Positions 1-11,179 of a stretch of DNA of 64,000 nucleotides are shown here, one piece after another. Each line of letters opens with the position of its first letter. Within the stretch, counting starts at the first letter, position 1. The notes under the pieces were generated by a model. It worked only from the letters and a program-made list of their open reading frames with translations. It ran no database searches and was not told where the DNA came from. The position numbers and the translations under genes were made by a program. Origin of the DNA: Kitagawia praeruptora (lineage: Eukaryota > Streptophyta > Magnoliopsida > Apiales > Apiaceae); contig CM075346.1 of assembly GCA_037693485.1 (NCBI GenBank), forward strand, positions 91,308,501 through 91,372,500, written 5' to 3'.

Positions 1-738
1 AATTGAGCATCAATATATATATATATGTAATCATTATTTAATTTTACAGGGGAAAGTTTTATAAGTACAAAAGAAAATGAAACCTGTCGATGAACCATCC
101 TACAAACTAAACGCTCCAAATTCGAGAAAACCTGAAAAAGAACGTCAAAAAAGAAAACAAATCTGAAAACAATTATTGACCCAAGGACATGTTATTACCT
201 TTGACATAGAGGTCAATATATCGGCCAAGAAAAAGCAGGGAATGGTATTGCCTGTATATATCAAGAAATGTAAAAATGTTATGTGAGCCTGTGACCAACA
301 ACTTTAGTAGATATGCAAATGATTTTTTTCTCAAGCTTTAGTGAGATAGAACAGGTTACAGAATTTGTAGTTGGTTGTATTATCTCAAGTGCGAAGAGAC
401 CACATTTGTAGCATGTAAATCATAGTCAGTTTTGACACCCACAACTAAAGAATGGAAAAGAATGCAACACTAAATACATCAAAATGCAGATGCCTAAATG
501 TCATGTTTCATTATTTGTCAAGCTTCCCAAGGATCACCACACCCAAACAGATCCGTATGTCCAAAATTCAGATAGAATTCGATCAGTTACTGGAAATTAA
601 TTTTCATACGAGAATTAAAGATTAAAAAAATGAACAGACAAGAAAATAACAACCCTTATACTTACATCTTTTGACTTCATCTCTAATAGTTTTAGCAAAA
701 CCATATAGAATTTATTTCCCACAAGGAAAAGGACTTAC
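1..738. other. No gene recognised
   Basis: AT-rich DNA with a short (TA)n run at 13-25. No convincing coding frame. It lies downstream (minus strand) of the CTP synthase exon at 739-819, but I could not find the next conserved CTP synthase exon here, so it may be intron or transposon-internal spacer. Confidence 0.4.
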
Positions 739-819
739 CACCACGCGCTGGCCAGTTTCATCTTTCCCAGCAAATAAGAGACCAGCCTTTTCAAGTTGCG
801 GTACCATATCGGGGTTTAC
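739..819 (-). pseudogene. Captured single exon of CTP synthase
   Basis: CTP synthase makes CTP from UTP with glutamine as nitrogen donor. On the minus strand an 81-base segment is bounded by a splice acceptor (tgcag, ends at 820) and a donor (gtaagt, starts at 738). Its 27 codons begin VNPDMVPQLEKAG and end GKDETGQRVV, which matches the glutamine-amidotransferase part of plant CTP synthases (NPDMVP-LEKAGL-F-GKDETGQR). Residues after QR differ from the usual MEI continuation. No neighbouring exon was found on either side, and the exon lies left of a CACTA transposon terminus at 1790, so it is most likely a transduplicated fragment rather than part of a working gene. The family assignment is recognition of conserved residues; the capture interpretation is inference. 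Confidence 0.7.
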
Positions 820-1127
820 CTGCATAGAGTAAATCCCAATTCTTACTAATGGGAACCTGTTAATTATTATTTATTTATTTTTCTAATTAAGTGGAGGTCA
901 CCAGATTAAGTGGCAGCAGACAGCAGAGGTGTATTCAATTGACTTGTGTTTATATAGATAAATAGAGACTCAAGTTCAAAGGCAGTTAAAAGTGAAACAA
1001 TCTGACCTGGAAAGTTGTAGGTATGACATTGACGCTAAACACTGGGGAACTGGATCATCTTTATCCGCTACAATAAGTTGCGTAGGTCGCATTAATCAAC
1101 AAGCCCCAAAAAAAATTCTAATTAAGA

Positions 1128-1250
1128 AAAAACTTCCAAAAACTAGGGTTTTTAAACCCCCAAAATTAACAAAATAAAAAACCCCCCAAAAACTAGGGTT
1201 TGTAAACCCCCAAAATTAACAAAATAAAAAAATTCCCAAAAATTAGGGTT
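1128..1250. repeat. Telo-box tandem repeat
   Basis: About two and a half copies of a roughly 54-base unit, each holding the plant telo-box TAGGGTTT followed by an aaacccccaaaattaac-type tail. Telo-boxes are common in 5' regions of plant housekeeping genes, so this may be a captured promoter or 5' UTR, or an internal transposon repeat. Confidence 0.6.
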
Positions 1251-1319
1251 TGAAAATTATAAACTATGAATGAACAATTAAACTAGGGTAATTAGATGAC
1301 CTAATTAGACGGAGAAACA

Positions 1320-1505
1320 AACATACCACAAGCTTCGAATCGGAGATGAGCTTCGACGGGAGATGCTTCGAACCGGAGTGAAAGAGCAGAGCTTCAACGG
1401 GAGAGTTTTGAGAGAGGGAGAGAGTGTTTGAGAGAGACAATTTTGAGAGAGAGAAAGAGAGTTTGAGAGAGAGAGTATTGAGCGAGAGACACAGAGAGCG
1501 TTTGG
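1320..1505. repeat. GA-rich low-complexity tract
   Basis: Purine-rich stretch, mostly gaga runs from about 1408 to 1500, between the telo-box repeat and the CACTA subterminal region. On the minus strand it is a CT-rich tract of the kind found in plant 5' UTRs. Confidence 0.6.
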
Positions 1506-1599
1506 GTTTTATTTTTTAGACACCTTATTTTATTTTGAGCGGGCTTTTAATTTTTCAGCAAGCGGGCTTTTTCCCCAACTTTTTTTTCACAATTTTTCG

Positions 1600-1790
1600 A
1601 GAGTTTAAGGCAACACCAATATAATAAGTGTTGGCATTGAGGAAAAAATTGTATCGAAGGCAACATGAACAGCAACATGTGACTATGGTGTTGGCATACA
1701 TCCGTTTTAATTGATTTTAGACATCTAAGGCAACATTTTTTGTGGCAACATCAATTTCGAGTGTTGGTAAAGACCATATGTGGTGTAGTG
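1600..1790. mobile_element. Right terminus of a CACTA (En/Spm) element
   Basis: The end reads inward on the minus strand as CACTACACCACATATGG. The preceding 190 bases carry subterminal repeats in both orientations (TGTTGCC, GTGTTGGC, GGCAACAC), the usual CACTA transposase-binding architecture. LINE coding sequence starts immediately at 1791, so the CACTA was inserted into a LINE. No matching left end occurs between 1 and 1600, so the element must start outside the window or has lost its left end. The CTP synthase exon and the telo-box repeat would lie inside it. Confidence 0.7.
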
Positions 1791-2526
1791 ATGGAGAGCG
1801 CAGACAATGTGTTGAAGCTGTTAAAAATATTTAAACGAGCTTCAGGACAAAAGATCAACGTAGATAAATTATCCGTCTTCTTCAGCAACAACACCCAAGC
1901 AGCAACATCCAGAGTTATCTAAAGAGAGAGCTATGTCACAAGCTAGGCTTTCAAGAAGCTTCTGATCATAATCAATATTTAGGACTGTCCAACATTATTG
2001 GCAGAAACAAATCAGTGATCTTTGGTTTTGTTAAAGAAAAAATGCAAGATCGTATTTACTGGTGGGATAAAAAATCGCTCTCAAAAGGAGGAAAAGAAAT
2101 TCTGTTGAAGACCGTTGCTCAAACCCTTCCAAATTACGCCATGAGCGTATTTCTTATGCCAGTGGAGGTGTGCCAACAGCTAGAAAGTTTAATGTTCAAA
2201 TATTGGTGGAAGACAAGTTCGAAGAAAGATAAGAATGTCCATTGGCAAAGTTGGAAAAGAATGTGCAAAAGAAAATCTCAAGGGGGTATGGAATTCAGAA
2301 GTATGGGAGACTACAATATAGCCCTCCTCAGAAATCAAGGATGGAGATTGATTAAGTATCCAGAGAAGCTAGTTATTAAAATTTTCAAGGTACATAATTA
2401 TCCTCATGGAACTTTTCTCACTGTAAAAATTGGTAGTAACCCAAGTTACATATGAACAAGTATTTTCGAATCTCAATCTGTTATAAAGAGAGGCATTGGA
2501 TGTAGAGTCGGTAATGGCCAATCTAT
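1791..2526 (+). pseudogene. LINE (L1-type) reverse transcriptase fragment, part 1
   Basis: Coding remnants of a plant non-LTR retrotransposon ORF2. The first frame (1791-1919) contains ASGQKINVDKLSVFFS, typical of the end of the plant LINE reverse transcriptase domain; it stops at 1920. A second frame (2015-2455) continues with WWDKKSLSKGGKEILLK and AMSVFLMP, again standard LINE sequence just after the RT core. Frameshifts and stops break the frame. The CACTA element removes everything 5' of 1791 from view. The Gypsy-like element inserted at 2527 splits the LINE; it resumes at 11180. Confidence 0.8.
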
Positions 2527-3878
2527 TGATGTGTCAAATTATACCTAACCGCAAGCGCACGGTGTCTATTGCTAGTACAAATGGCAAGCGGGTCGAATCC
2601 ACAAGGAGACAGGTTCTACTAATTCCTTTTCAGTTATCGCTAATTGTTTCAAGGGTCAAACGATTATTGAAGAATTATTAATTAACTAATTAAACTAGAT
2701 TAACAATAATTAAATAGATGATAAACAAATTATTTAAAACCTAGGGCAATCAGGTCCACCATGCTTACACAATTGGATCTTAAGCTAAAGCAATCAATGT
2801 GATCCTATAACTAGAGTATGTTAATCTCTTTCAAGCATTAACACTCTCGAAACATTCAACACAATTAACCACTTTTAGTAATTCAATCAATCAGGTAATT
2901 AGAGTCAAGTTAATCTCTTCCAAGAATTAACGCTCTCAGAAATCCAACGATGCTTCCGCACTCAAATTCAATTCTGCTAATCGTATGTGTGCCTCTAGTA
3001 AATAAATCTCTCGATCCATACCCCTATTTGCATATAATTAATCCATGATATTGGCCAATTACACAAATTAATGATTAAAACATATCAATCAAAATTAACC
3101 ATAACCAATCAAACCACTATGAAAATCATGCCAATATTAGTGCAAACATGGCTTCTCTTTAAGCCCTAGAAATAACTACTCGCTAATAATTAAACAAGTA
3201 AAACAACTAGTAAAACAAGAAAACATAATTAAACTAATAAGAACAAAGAAAAGATTAAGAGAACAAAACCTTCAAACTTCAATGTTGTCACCCAAAAGAA
3301 GAGTCATGGTGTTTCTCTACATCTCCCACTAATAATACTAATCTACTCTAAACTATATTATCTGATCTAATATTTTACATCCTTTTCCTCCTTTACATAA
3401 TACCCTAGATGTGTTTATATAGTCTCTAAAAGTCTTGCCCAATAAAAGTATTTTAATACTCTAAATAAATTACAAGTAGGATTCCATAACTGAATAGGAT
3501 TCCTTAATTAAAATTCGTCACTTCTTTTTTCTCCTCTGTTTCTGGGTTCTTCCAGTTGGATTTTGCTTATTGGACCACCTATGAATTAAAGATAATTCCA
3601 CAAGCTTCGCGTGGACAGTAAGATCGTCAAATTCTGACTTCTGGAACTCAAGATATGGCCAAAACAGTGTAGCACAGCCCGTATAGCCCAATAATACGAA
3701 TTTTCTCCTATTTTATCTCCAAAATAGCTCTTTTTGCTCCAAATCCTTCCAAGTCATGAATTCTTTATTTCCTACAATAAAACAATAAAATCTATTAAAT
3801 AAAAATCCAAATCAATGCAAAACACAATAAATATGAGAATGAAATCATCTAAAATATATATAAAAATATATTCTATCA
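2527..3878 (-). repeat. 3' LTR of the Athila/Tat-like element
   Basis: Starts TGATGTGTCAAATT and ends TATATTCTATCA. In element orientation this is the downstream LTR. Near-identical partner at 9827-11174. Confidence 0.9.
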
Positions 3879-6171
3879 AACATCCTCACACTAAGCATTT
3901 GCACGTCCTCGGGAAAATAAGTGAAATAAAAACTAAGTCCTAACAAATATCACTTTCGTAGATGACACGATTGCATTGAGCATATGCAACAAGCCGTTAA
4001 ACCCCTAGGCAGCCCTAGTAGGACGAGTGTTGTCTCGTGAGGGTTTATAGTGAATATACCCACAAAATTCATCTAACCATGCAAAAGATCAATGCTAACA
4101 CAACACCACACACACAAGTCCTATCATGCCACATCAACTTAAGAATCAAAGTAAACATACGATGTCTTGGTGTCGAAAGTGCAAGTATTCACGTAGTCTA
4201 CTCAACCAACATGCAGAAGGTCATAAAAATTCATGTCAAGTGTAAAAATCGTTGGTAATCATGCTAAGCCCACAAGAAATACATCTTTAAGTCTAAACCT
4301 GGGATCTCCTATGCCAAAACAAGTAATAACTCACCTTTCACTCAAAAACGAATATTCACTCAAGAACAAGGTTAAGTGTATCACTCAATTCCAACAAAAT
4401 CATAAACACAACTTGACACTCGCAATCAATCTCACTCTCAACACAACATACATCACTGATGACAATCAAAAGGTCTTTATTCGGGTTGTAGCGTGGGCTA
4501 GGGACCAGGTATGTCAAGTAAAGCTAAAACAGGTTAAATGTCAAAAGCTAGTACCCAACAATAATCATTATTCAATTCCCTTTCTATTAAAACAAATACT
4601 TCCCCACACTTAGATTTTTCAATAACCCTTACATAATAACTTGACTAGTCGAATGAAGAAGGATCATACAAACATAAGAATGCTCTCGAATTTATTCATT
4701 TTTTTCCTTTTTTTTCTATTTTTTTTCTTTTGAGAGCTAAGGAATAAGCACAATGATCCATAGATATTTTATGAATTTCGACTAACAAGCATCGACCAAA
4801 ATCAATAATTCCCCAAAAGTATGATCATCAATAAAACCCTTAACACCTTATTACTCCCTTAAACACAATACTAGCCTTTGACAATTTAGGTTCAAATTCA
4901 ATGTAAGGCCAATAGAATAAAAAGGATAATGGCAAGTAATGTAGTGTGTCACCGAAAGAATAGGATTAAGCTCAACGGGTTAACTAATTGATCATGTATA
5001 AAAGGTGTGGAAATATGGGAAATACGAGGTCAAACCTAAGTGCCTTTATCATCTCATCATCAAGTAATGTCATGCATTTCAAGAAAGATCTCAAGTAAGT
5101 GCTAGCAATGTAAACAACATGTGGACACTCAAGCAAACGAAAAATCATGCAAAAAATATGCATATAGGCTCAAAACTCACTTGGTGTGACAAAACATAAT
5201 CAATCCCAAGTAACAAGACTCTCTAACGCATCTACTTGTACTCAAAGCATGTAAACCAAGTCATCTTGCACATATTCATGTCATTCTAATCACTTACAAC
5301 ATCCAATTAAGTCTACCAGCTTCAACTTGCTAGTGAAAGTGTGTGCACAAGAACAAAGCACGTCACTTCTCATACAAAAGCGTCAAGAACACAAGAATTC
5401 TACGCATGCATGGGTGTATCAAGCAAAATACAACAACTAATCAAATTGCATGGCTAGAATTATTTTTGGTATTTTTCAAAAAAAATTTTTTTTACAAGTA
5501 ATACACTACGTTGAGAACACCTCCCCACACTTAAGCGGTTCATTGTCCCCAATGAACTAACGAACAAGATACAAAACTACAACTAAAAACAAAATAAAAC
5601 TACACTAAAAAGAAAAGAAAGAAAACTCCCATGGAATCAAGATGTCAGGTGTGAAAACCACCCCTCATTCGCTTAGGAGCCACCCACTCACCACTCCCGT
5701 AAGTGATCACGGTTGCATTTGGCATAAAACTCCCGAACCACTCACCAATCATATGAACCAACCCAACAATTTTTTTTCCTCGCAAAAATCCCCTTTCCTT
5801 AGCAATTAGCCTCACAGCCTCACATCAACCGATTAAATTTAACCTCCACCGTCGAAAACGAAAATTTCCCAACATTAGCACTATCTCTCCCATGCTTACG
5901 AGCCAAAAGAATCAATACCCAACTCACAAGAAGCTCCACCAAAAATTACCAAGCAATATCACACCAAAAATACCCCAATATATCAAGAATAATATAAATC
6001 CCAATTTACAAGAACACAAATTCGTAATCAAAATAAAATTTGAGAGAAGAAATAAACCCACTACGAATTGAAGAGGTGAACTTGCAATTAATTCCTCTTT
6101 AGAATTGAATTTTTGGAGATTTAAATAAAATAGAAGAGGAATTGGATTTGTATGGATAGGTGTGTATATAT
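3879..6171. other. Non-coding internal region of the Athila/Tat-like element
   Basis: No long open frame. On the minus strand, near 5660-5830, a short open stretch reads KKIVGLVHMIGEWFGSF and ends before the purine run GTGTGGGGAG (about 5520-5530), which looks like an inner polypurine tract. A second G-rich sequence next to the LTR (3880-3895, minus) is the likely true polypurine tract. Most of the stretch is the long non-coding block typical of Tat/Athila derivatives. Confidence 0.5.
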
Positions 6172-7702
6172 TGATAGTGTTAGTGCCCTAGAGACAATGT
6201 AATTGTGCTTCTAGGATAAACTGTTTTGTTATTCAGTGATTATGTTATATCGATTATTCAACAATGATTTATTATGTCTTTATTTACTGCGATATAAATA
6301 TTAGAACAATAAATGTCCTTGGAATATGTAACATGTATTCTATATCTTTAAGTATGTGACTTAAAAATGAGATTATAAGAATAGTGTTAATATTCCTAAA
6401 TATCCCTAATCGAGCATTATTAATATGGGATAATTATAATGCATAAAGATTAGTATGTTTGTTGACTGATGACCACATCTCATTGGTCATAGGTATAGTG
6501 ATACTAAAGTCAAGAACATAGATGCATGTAATATTCTACATGGCACTGGATTGACCCACAGTGAGTTTCTACATGTTGATAATGTCATTAGAAAGACTCA
6601 CAGTGATAATGGTGTAATGATCCTTAGACTTGAGATCATTATATTTCTATACGAGGATTAATATACTTTGACTACATTAAAAGTTACCTTTGACCGGGTG
6701 ATGATAAAAATGTACATCGGGTATATTATGAGACGTATGAGAAATATGAATGATAGATAAAGGATTTAACCCTCCTATTATTAGGAGAGATATTATTGGC
6801 CTCTTGATTGAGTGAGACTATGAAAATACATGGCCATGCTCAAATATTGATTTGTTTTTAATAGTCTACTCATTGATCAAGGAAACCCGGATTAAACATT
6901 GATGAGGATGACTAATAACATGCCTCGAGTTTAATCTATAATATATATGGTTAAAGGGATTATATTACACGGAAACATTAATCATGAAAGGTTTAATTGG
7001 ATCACCAATTATTATTATTACTTGGGTAGCAATGATGTATTACTAGATGCCGCTCATTGTTTATAATTTTATTATTGGATATTAAAATTATAGCCAACGT
7101 AATAATAACCTAAAGGGTTTCACAATAAGAACGTTTAAAAGGAGTTTTAATTTAAATTTCGAATTTAAATTAATTAATGATAAAATTCGAAATTGGTTAT
7201 TTAATTAATTAAGTTGGACTTAGTTAATTAGATTTCAAATTTAAATCATTAAAACCCAAATCAGTTTGGTTTTAGTAGAAGCCCAAACCGATTAGGGTTA
7301 AGCCCAGCTCACTCTCTCTTATAAATACATAGAGATGTATTGGTTTAGGGTTAGAGACTTTGCCAAAATCGTTTTTAGCAAATACCCTAGCAGCTCTACA
7401 TCAAGAGAGGCTAGAGAGAGAGAGAGAAAGAGGGCAGATTACGGCTAGTACCAACTCCGGAGATTGTGGAGACAATCGTGCGTTCGTGTGGACTGATTAG
7501 CGAAGCAGATCTCATGAAGAGGGCTGTGTGGTGATCGTTCTTGGACCTCCATCTGTCAACCGAACCGGAAAGCTTTTAAAAGGTACAGATTCTGTTCTCC
7601 ATAATCAACATGTCTTATACACGGATCCTAGGGTTAGGTTTCGGTTTTTTTTTATTGTTTATTATCGTTTTTCCGTTGCGTTTGTTGCCCCGAAACCTAT
7701 CA
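6172..7702. mobile_element. Solo LTR nested in the Athila/Tat-like element
   Basis: A 1531-base segment starting TGATAGTGTTAGTGCCC and ending CGAAACCTATCA, i.e. with 6-base inverted ends TGATAG/CTATCA, flanked on both sides by TATAT (6167-6171 and 7703-7707). It carries a TATA-like tataaata near 7320. No internal region or partner LTR is present, so it is best read as a solo LTR left by recombination. The AT-rich target makes the duplication less decisive. The opening resembles Copia LTRs, but the superfamily cannot be fixed from the LTR alone. Confidence 0.6.
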
Positions 7703-7879
7703 TATATATAAGATGATGGATAGGTTGAATAAAAATTTTAATTGTGTAGGAGAGATTTGGAGAGGTTAGGATTTGATGTAGGATAGATATAGGAATTAGG
7801 GATTGAAAGAATTTGAGTTGGGATAAAATTTGGGGTTGAATTTGTGAGCAAAACACAATTTTCGGAAAAAATTTCTGGG

Positions 7880-8062
7880 CAGAGGGGTTGTCACGCAGCC
7901 TGTGGCTGCGTTACAGGGGTGAGAGGCGCTGTAAAGCGCTGTTGCGCAGATCGGTCTTGCGTGTTAGCGCCTCTGGCGCTGGTCGGCGCCTGATGCGCAG
8001 TCATCTTCTGCGTTACTACCGCGCTCCTGCGCTGGGATGGCGCATCTGGCGCTGGCGCATTC
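7880..8062. repeat. GC-rich block of short palindromes
   Basis: Far richer in GC than its surroundings, with many copies of GCGCT/AGCGC and small inverted repeats, for example GCGCTGTAAAGCGC and GCAGCCTGTGGCTGC. It lies inside the Athila/Tat-like element just right of the solo LTR. It is probably an internal repeat of that element; function unknown. Confidence 0.6.
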
Positions 8063-8296
8063 TGATATTCCTTTTTTTTTATTTTTTAAGAGAACAAATT
8101 TTATTTTTTTTTTAAGAATGAGATGAAGGAACACAACAAGGCTTGGGTTGAACAAATAACTAAGCAATTCTACTATATATGAAAGATAAAGAAAGAAGTA
8201 CTCCCCTATGCAAAAGCATGAAGTGCACCGATCCTCCAATGAAATCTTGGGTTGCCTCCCAAGCAGCGCTTCTTTAGAGTCATTAGCTTGACCTCC

Positions 8297-9703
8297 TCAA
8301 AAATACTCCGGTAAAGGCATAATATCCCCTTTCTCGATCATAAACTCGTCACCACAAAAAGTATCAAGAGTGTCTGTGGTTGTCTTTATCCTGCAGAAAG
8401 TCTCCAAACAAGCATCAGTAAAATAAAATATGTCATTAATAAGCAATAGAGAATTAAGTGCTTGTGCAGTTTTGGAAAACTTTGTGATAAAACAACGATA
8501 AAATTCAACACCACGAAAATATTGAACTCCCTTGACATAAGGTGGAGGCTCTGGCGGTGGCTTTTCTTCACTCCTCACTTTCACTGGAGTCATTCGGACA
8601 TCTTGGCTTATCACATCATTGGCTAATAAGACACTTCCATCTTCTCCCTCTTCTCGAGCTTGAAACGTAGGAGCCACTTTGTATGGATCCTCAACCAGAA
8701 TTTGAGAAATATCATCTTGGACAATATTTGTTATCACATCAACCTTGAAATAAGTAGTCTTGAGCAAAGAAGCCTTGTAAGTAGAGGCTAGATCGAGAGC
8801 AAATTTATCAATACATGGTAGCTTAGGCATAGGTTGTGGAAGAGAAACAACAACCATCTCTGTATTGCTTTCTTTTGTAGCCTCATCATCAGTCACATTG
8901 TTCTTAGTAGCAGCAACATCATTGATCTCGTCATCGGTGGCATGCTCCTTCTCTTTATCAATGGCCTCATCATCAACATACATGGAGAAACTATCATATT
9001 CCTGATCGCTTGTGAGATTGATAGCAATCAGGTCCTCTTCGGATCGGATAGATGATGATGGTAAATAGTCGAGCTGCCCTGTAGTAGAAGAGTTAGCCAA
9101 CTGTGAAATTTGAGATTCAATCGCCAAACTTTGAGTTTCTAATTCTTCAAAACTCTTTAGCATTTTATTCAAGATATCCCACATCTCATTTGTCTGATCA
9201 GCTTGTACATCTACACTGGATTGAGAAACATGTAGATCTTCTTGTAGAGGAGGATATTGATATTCTTGTTGTGGCAGCTGCTCATATGACTGATAATATT
9301 GTTGCTCAAACTGTTGCTGATTATGATATGAAAAATTTTGAGCACCATTGTCCTGGTAGTAGAAATCTGGTTGATTCACGCATTCTTGATCAAAAGTGTT
9401 TGAATACTGATTGTACCCATATCCTTCTTCAAAAGAATTCATTTGTCCCAACTGAGCACTCTGAAAATTATAGACATTGTAAGAGCATTCAAAACCAAAG
9501 TGACCCTGCACACCGCAAATTTGATAGAAGTTGTAAGTTTTAGGGGCCACTTGTGACATCTCATTGATACTCATTGGACGCATAGTGGGCTCTGTAGTCT
9601 TCGACATGGCAATCTCTCGAGTATGTGCCTCTACTAGGGAAGATAAGAGTGCAAAAGTATCAACTTCACCCATTGCAAACCTGTAGACACTCAACAAAGC
9701 CAA
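8297..9703 (-). CDS. Athila/Tat-like gag protein, non-autonomous element
   Basis: A 468-codon open frame on the minus strand of the LTR element at 2527-11174. It has a zinc-knuckle-like sequence YQICGVQGHFGFEC near residues 60-75 (one expected cysteine spacing is relaxed), followed by a Tyr/Asn/Gln-rich stretch (about residues 80-160, many NQ, YNQY and QQ runs) and an acidic C-terminal half. This order (knuckle, then an asparagine/glutamine-rich stretch) is what Athila/Tat gag proteins show. The N-terminal capsid part is missing or starts upstream in another frame; the chosen Met at 9703 is simply the first in frame. Downstream on the minus strand at 8250-8275 lies GCTTGGGAGGCAACCCAAG, a sequence commonly found after ORFs in Athila-type elements. 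No protease, RT or integrase follows. Family assignment is moderate. Confidence 0.6.
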   Translation of the reverse strand: MALLSVYRFAMGEVDTFALLSSLVEAHTREIAMSKTTEPTMRPMSINEMSQVAPKTYNFYQICGVQGHFGFECSYNVYNFQSAQLGQMNSFEEGYGYNQYSNTFDQECVNQPDFYYQDNGAQNFSYHNQQQFEQQYYQSYEQLPQQEYQYPPLQEDLHVSQSSVDVQADQTNEMWDILNKMLKSFEELETQSLAIESQISQLANSSTTGQLDYLPSSSIRSEEDLIAINLTSDQEYDSFSMYVDDEAIDKEKEHATDDEINDVAATKNNVTDDEATKESNTEMVVVSLPQPMPKLPCIDKFALDLASTYKASLLKTTYFKVDVITNIVQDDISQILVEDPYKVAPTFQAREEGEDGSVLLANDVISQDVRMTPVKVRSEEKPPPEPPPYVKGVQYFRGVEFYRCFITKFSKTAQALNSLLLINDIFYFTDACLETFCRIKTTTDTLDTFCGDEFMIEKGDIMPLPEYF

Positions 9704-9802
9704 GAAAACGCAGTAAAATTTGCCTTAATTGGAACAAAAGTTCCAATGAGACAATGGAAACAATCTAAACAACTAAATTAAAATCAATAGAAACTCGCTG
9801 TC

Positions 9803-9820
9803 TCCCCGGCAGCGGCGCCA
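9803..9820 (-). promoter_or_regulatory. tRNA primer-binding site
   Basis: Minus-strand TGGCGCCGCTGCCGGGGA lies six bases from the LTR at 9827. It is the tRNA-complementary primer site typical of Tat/Athila Gypsy elements and fixes the orientation of the element. Confidence 0.85.
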
Positions 9821-9826
9821 AAAACT

Positions 9827-11174
9827 TGATGTGTCAAATTATACCTAACCGCAAGCGCACGGTGTCTATTGCTAGTACAAATGGCAAGCGGGTCGAATCC
9901 ACAAGGAGACAGGTTCTACTAATTCCTTTTCAGTTATCGCTAATTGTTTCAAGGGTCAAACGATTATTGAAGAATTATTAATTAACTAATTAAACTAGAT
10001 TAACACTAATTAAACAGATGATAAACAAATTATTTAAAACCTAGGGCAATCAGGTCCACCATGCTTACACAATTGGCTCTTAAGCTAAAGCAATCAATGT
10101 GATCCTATAACTAGAGTATGTTAATCTCTGTCAAGCATTAACACTCTCGAAACATTCAACACAATTAACCACTTTTAGTAATTCAATCAATCAGGTAATT
10201 AGAGTCAAGTTAATCTCTTCCAAGAATTAACGCTCTCAGAAATCCAATGATGCTTCCGCACTCAAATTCAATTCTGCTAATCGTATGTGTGCCACTAGTA
10301 AGTAAATCTCTCGATCCATACCCCTATTTGCATATAATTAATCCATGATATTGGCCAATTACACAAATTAATGATTAAAACATATCAATCAGAATTAACC
10401 ATAACCAATCAAACCACTGAAAATCATGCCAATATTAGTGCAAACATGGCTTCCCTTTAAGCCCTAGAAATAACTACTCGCTAATAATTAAACAAGTAAA
10501 ACAACTAGTAAAACAAGAAAACATAATTAAACTAATAAGAACAAAGAAAAGATTAAGAGAACAAAACCTTCAAACTTCAATGTTGTCACCCAAAAGAAGA
10601 GTCATGGTGTTTCTCTACATCTCCCACTAATAATACTAATCTACTCTAAACTATATTATCTGATCTAATATTTTACATCCTTTTCCTCCTTTACATAATA
10701 ACCTAGATGTGTTTATATAGGCTCTAAAAGTCTTGCCCAAAAAAAGTATTTAATACTCTAAATAAATTACAAGTAGGATTCCATAACTGAATAGGATTCC
10801 TTAATTAAAATTCGTCACTTCTTTTTCTCCTCTGTTTCTGGGCTCTTCCAGTTGGATTTTGCTTATTGGACCACCTATGAATTAAAGATAATTCCACAAG
10901 CTTCGTGTGGACAGTAAGATCGTCAAATTCTGACTTCTGGAACTCAAGATATGGCCAAAACAGTGTAGCACGGCCCGTATAGCCCAATAATACGAATTTT
11001 CTCCTATTTTATCTCCAAAATAGCTCTTTTTGCTCCAAATCCTTCCAAGTCATGAATTCTTTATTTCCTACAATAAAACAATAAAATCTATTAAATAAAA
11101 ATCCAAATCAATGCAAAACACAATAAATATGAGAATAAAATCATCTAAAATATATATAAAAATATATTCTATCA
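9827..11174 (-). repeat. 5' LTR of the Athila/Tat-like element
   Basis: 1348 bases, near-identical to 2527-3878, starting TGATGTGTCAAATT and ending TTCTATCA. Followed by the TCTAT duplication and then by the resumed LINE coding sequence. Confidence 0.9.
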
Positions 11175-11179
11175 TCTAT

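Larger units (their letters stand above)
2527..11174 (-). mobile_element. Non-autonomous Gypsy (Athila/Tat-like) LTR retrotransposon
   Basis: An 8.6-kb element flanked by the 5-base target duplication TCTAT (2522-2526 and 11175-11179). LTRs of 1352 and 1348 bases begin TGAT and end ATCA. The primer-binding site next to the right LTR shows minus-strand orientation. The only coding sequence I can see is a gag-like ORF (8297-9703, minus); protease, reverse transcriptase and integrase are absent, so it must have moved in trans. It interrupts the LINE at 2526/11175 and carries a nested solo LTR (6172-7702). By eye the LTRs differ by roughly 17 substitutions plus short indels, a little over 1 percent. 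Confidence 0.85.

Noticed and set aside
992..1177. Plus-strand 61-aa ORF, or a minus-strand coding start near 1095
   Set aside because: No family recognised in either direction; minus-strand peptide (start MRPTQLIVADKDDPVPQ) is open for only about 35 codons, so not called.
7888..8239. Arg-rich proteins in both strands of the GC-rich block
   Set aside because: Open frames produced by repeated GCGCT; no start context or similarity.
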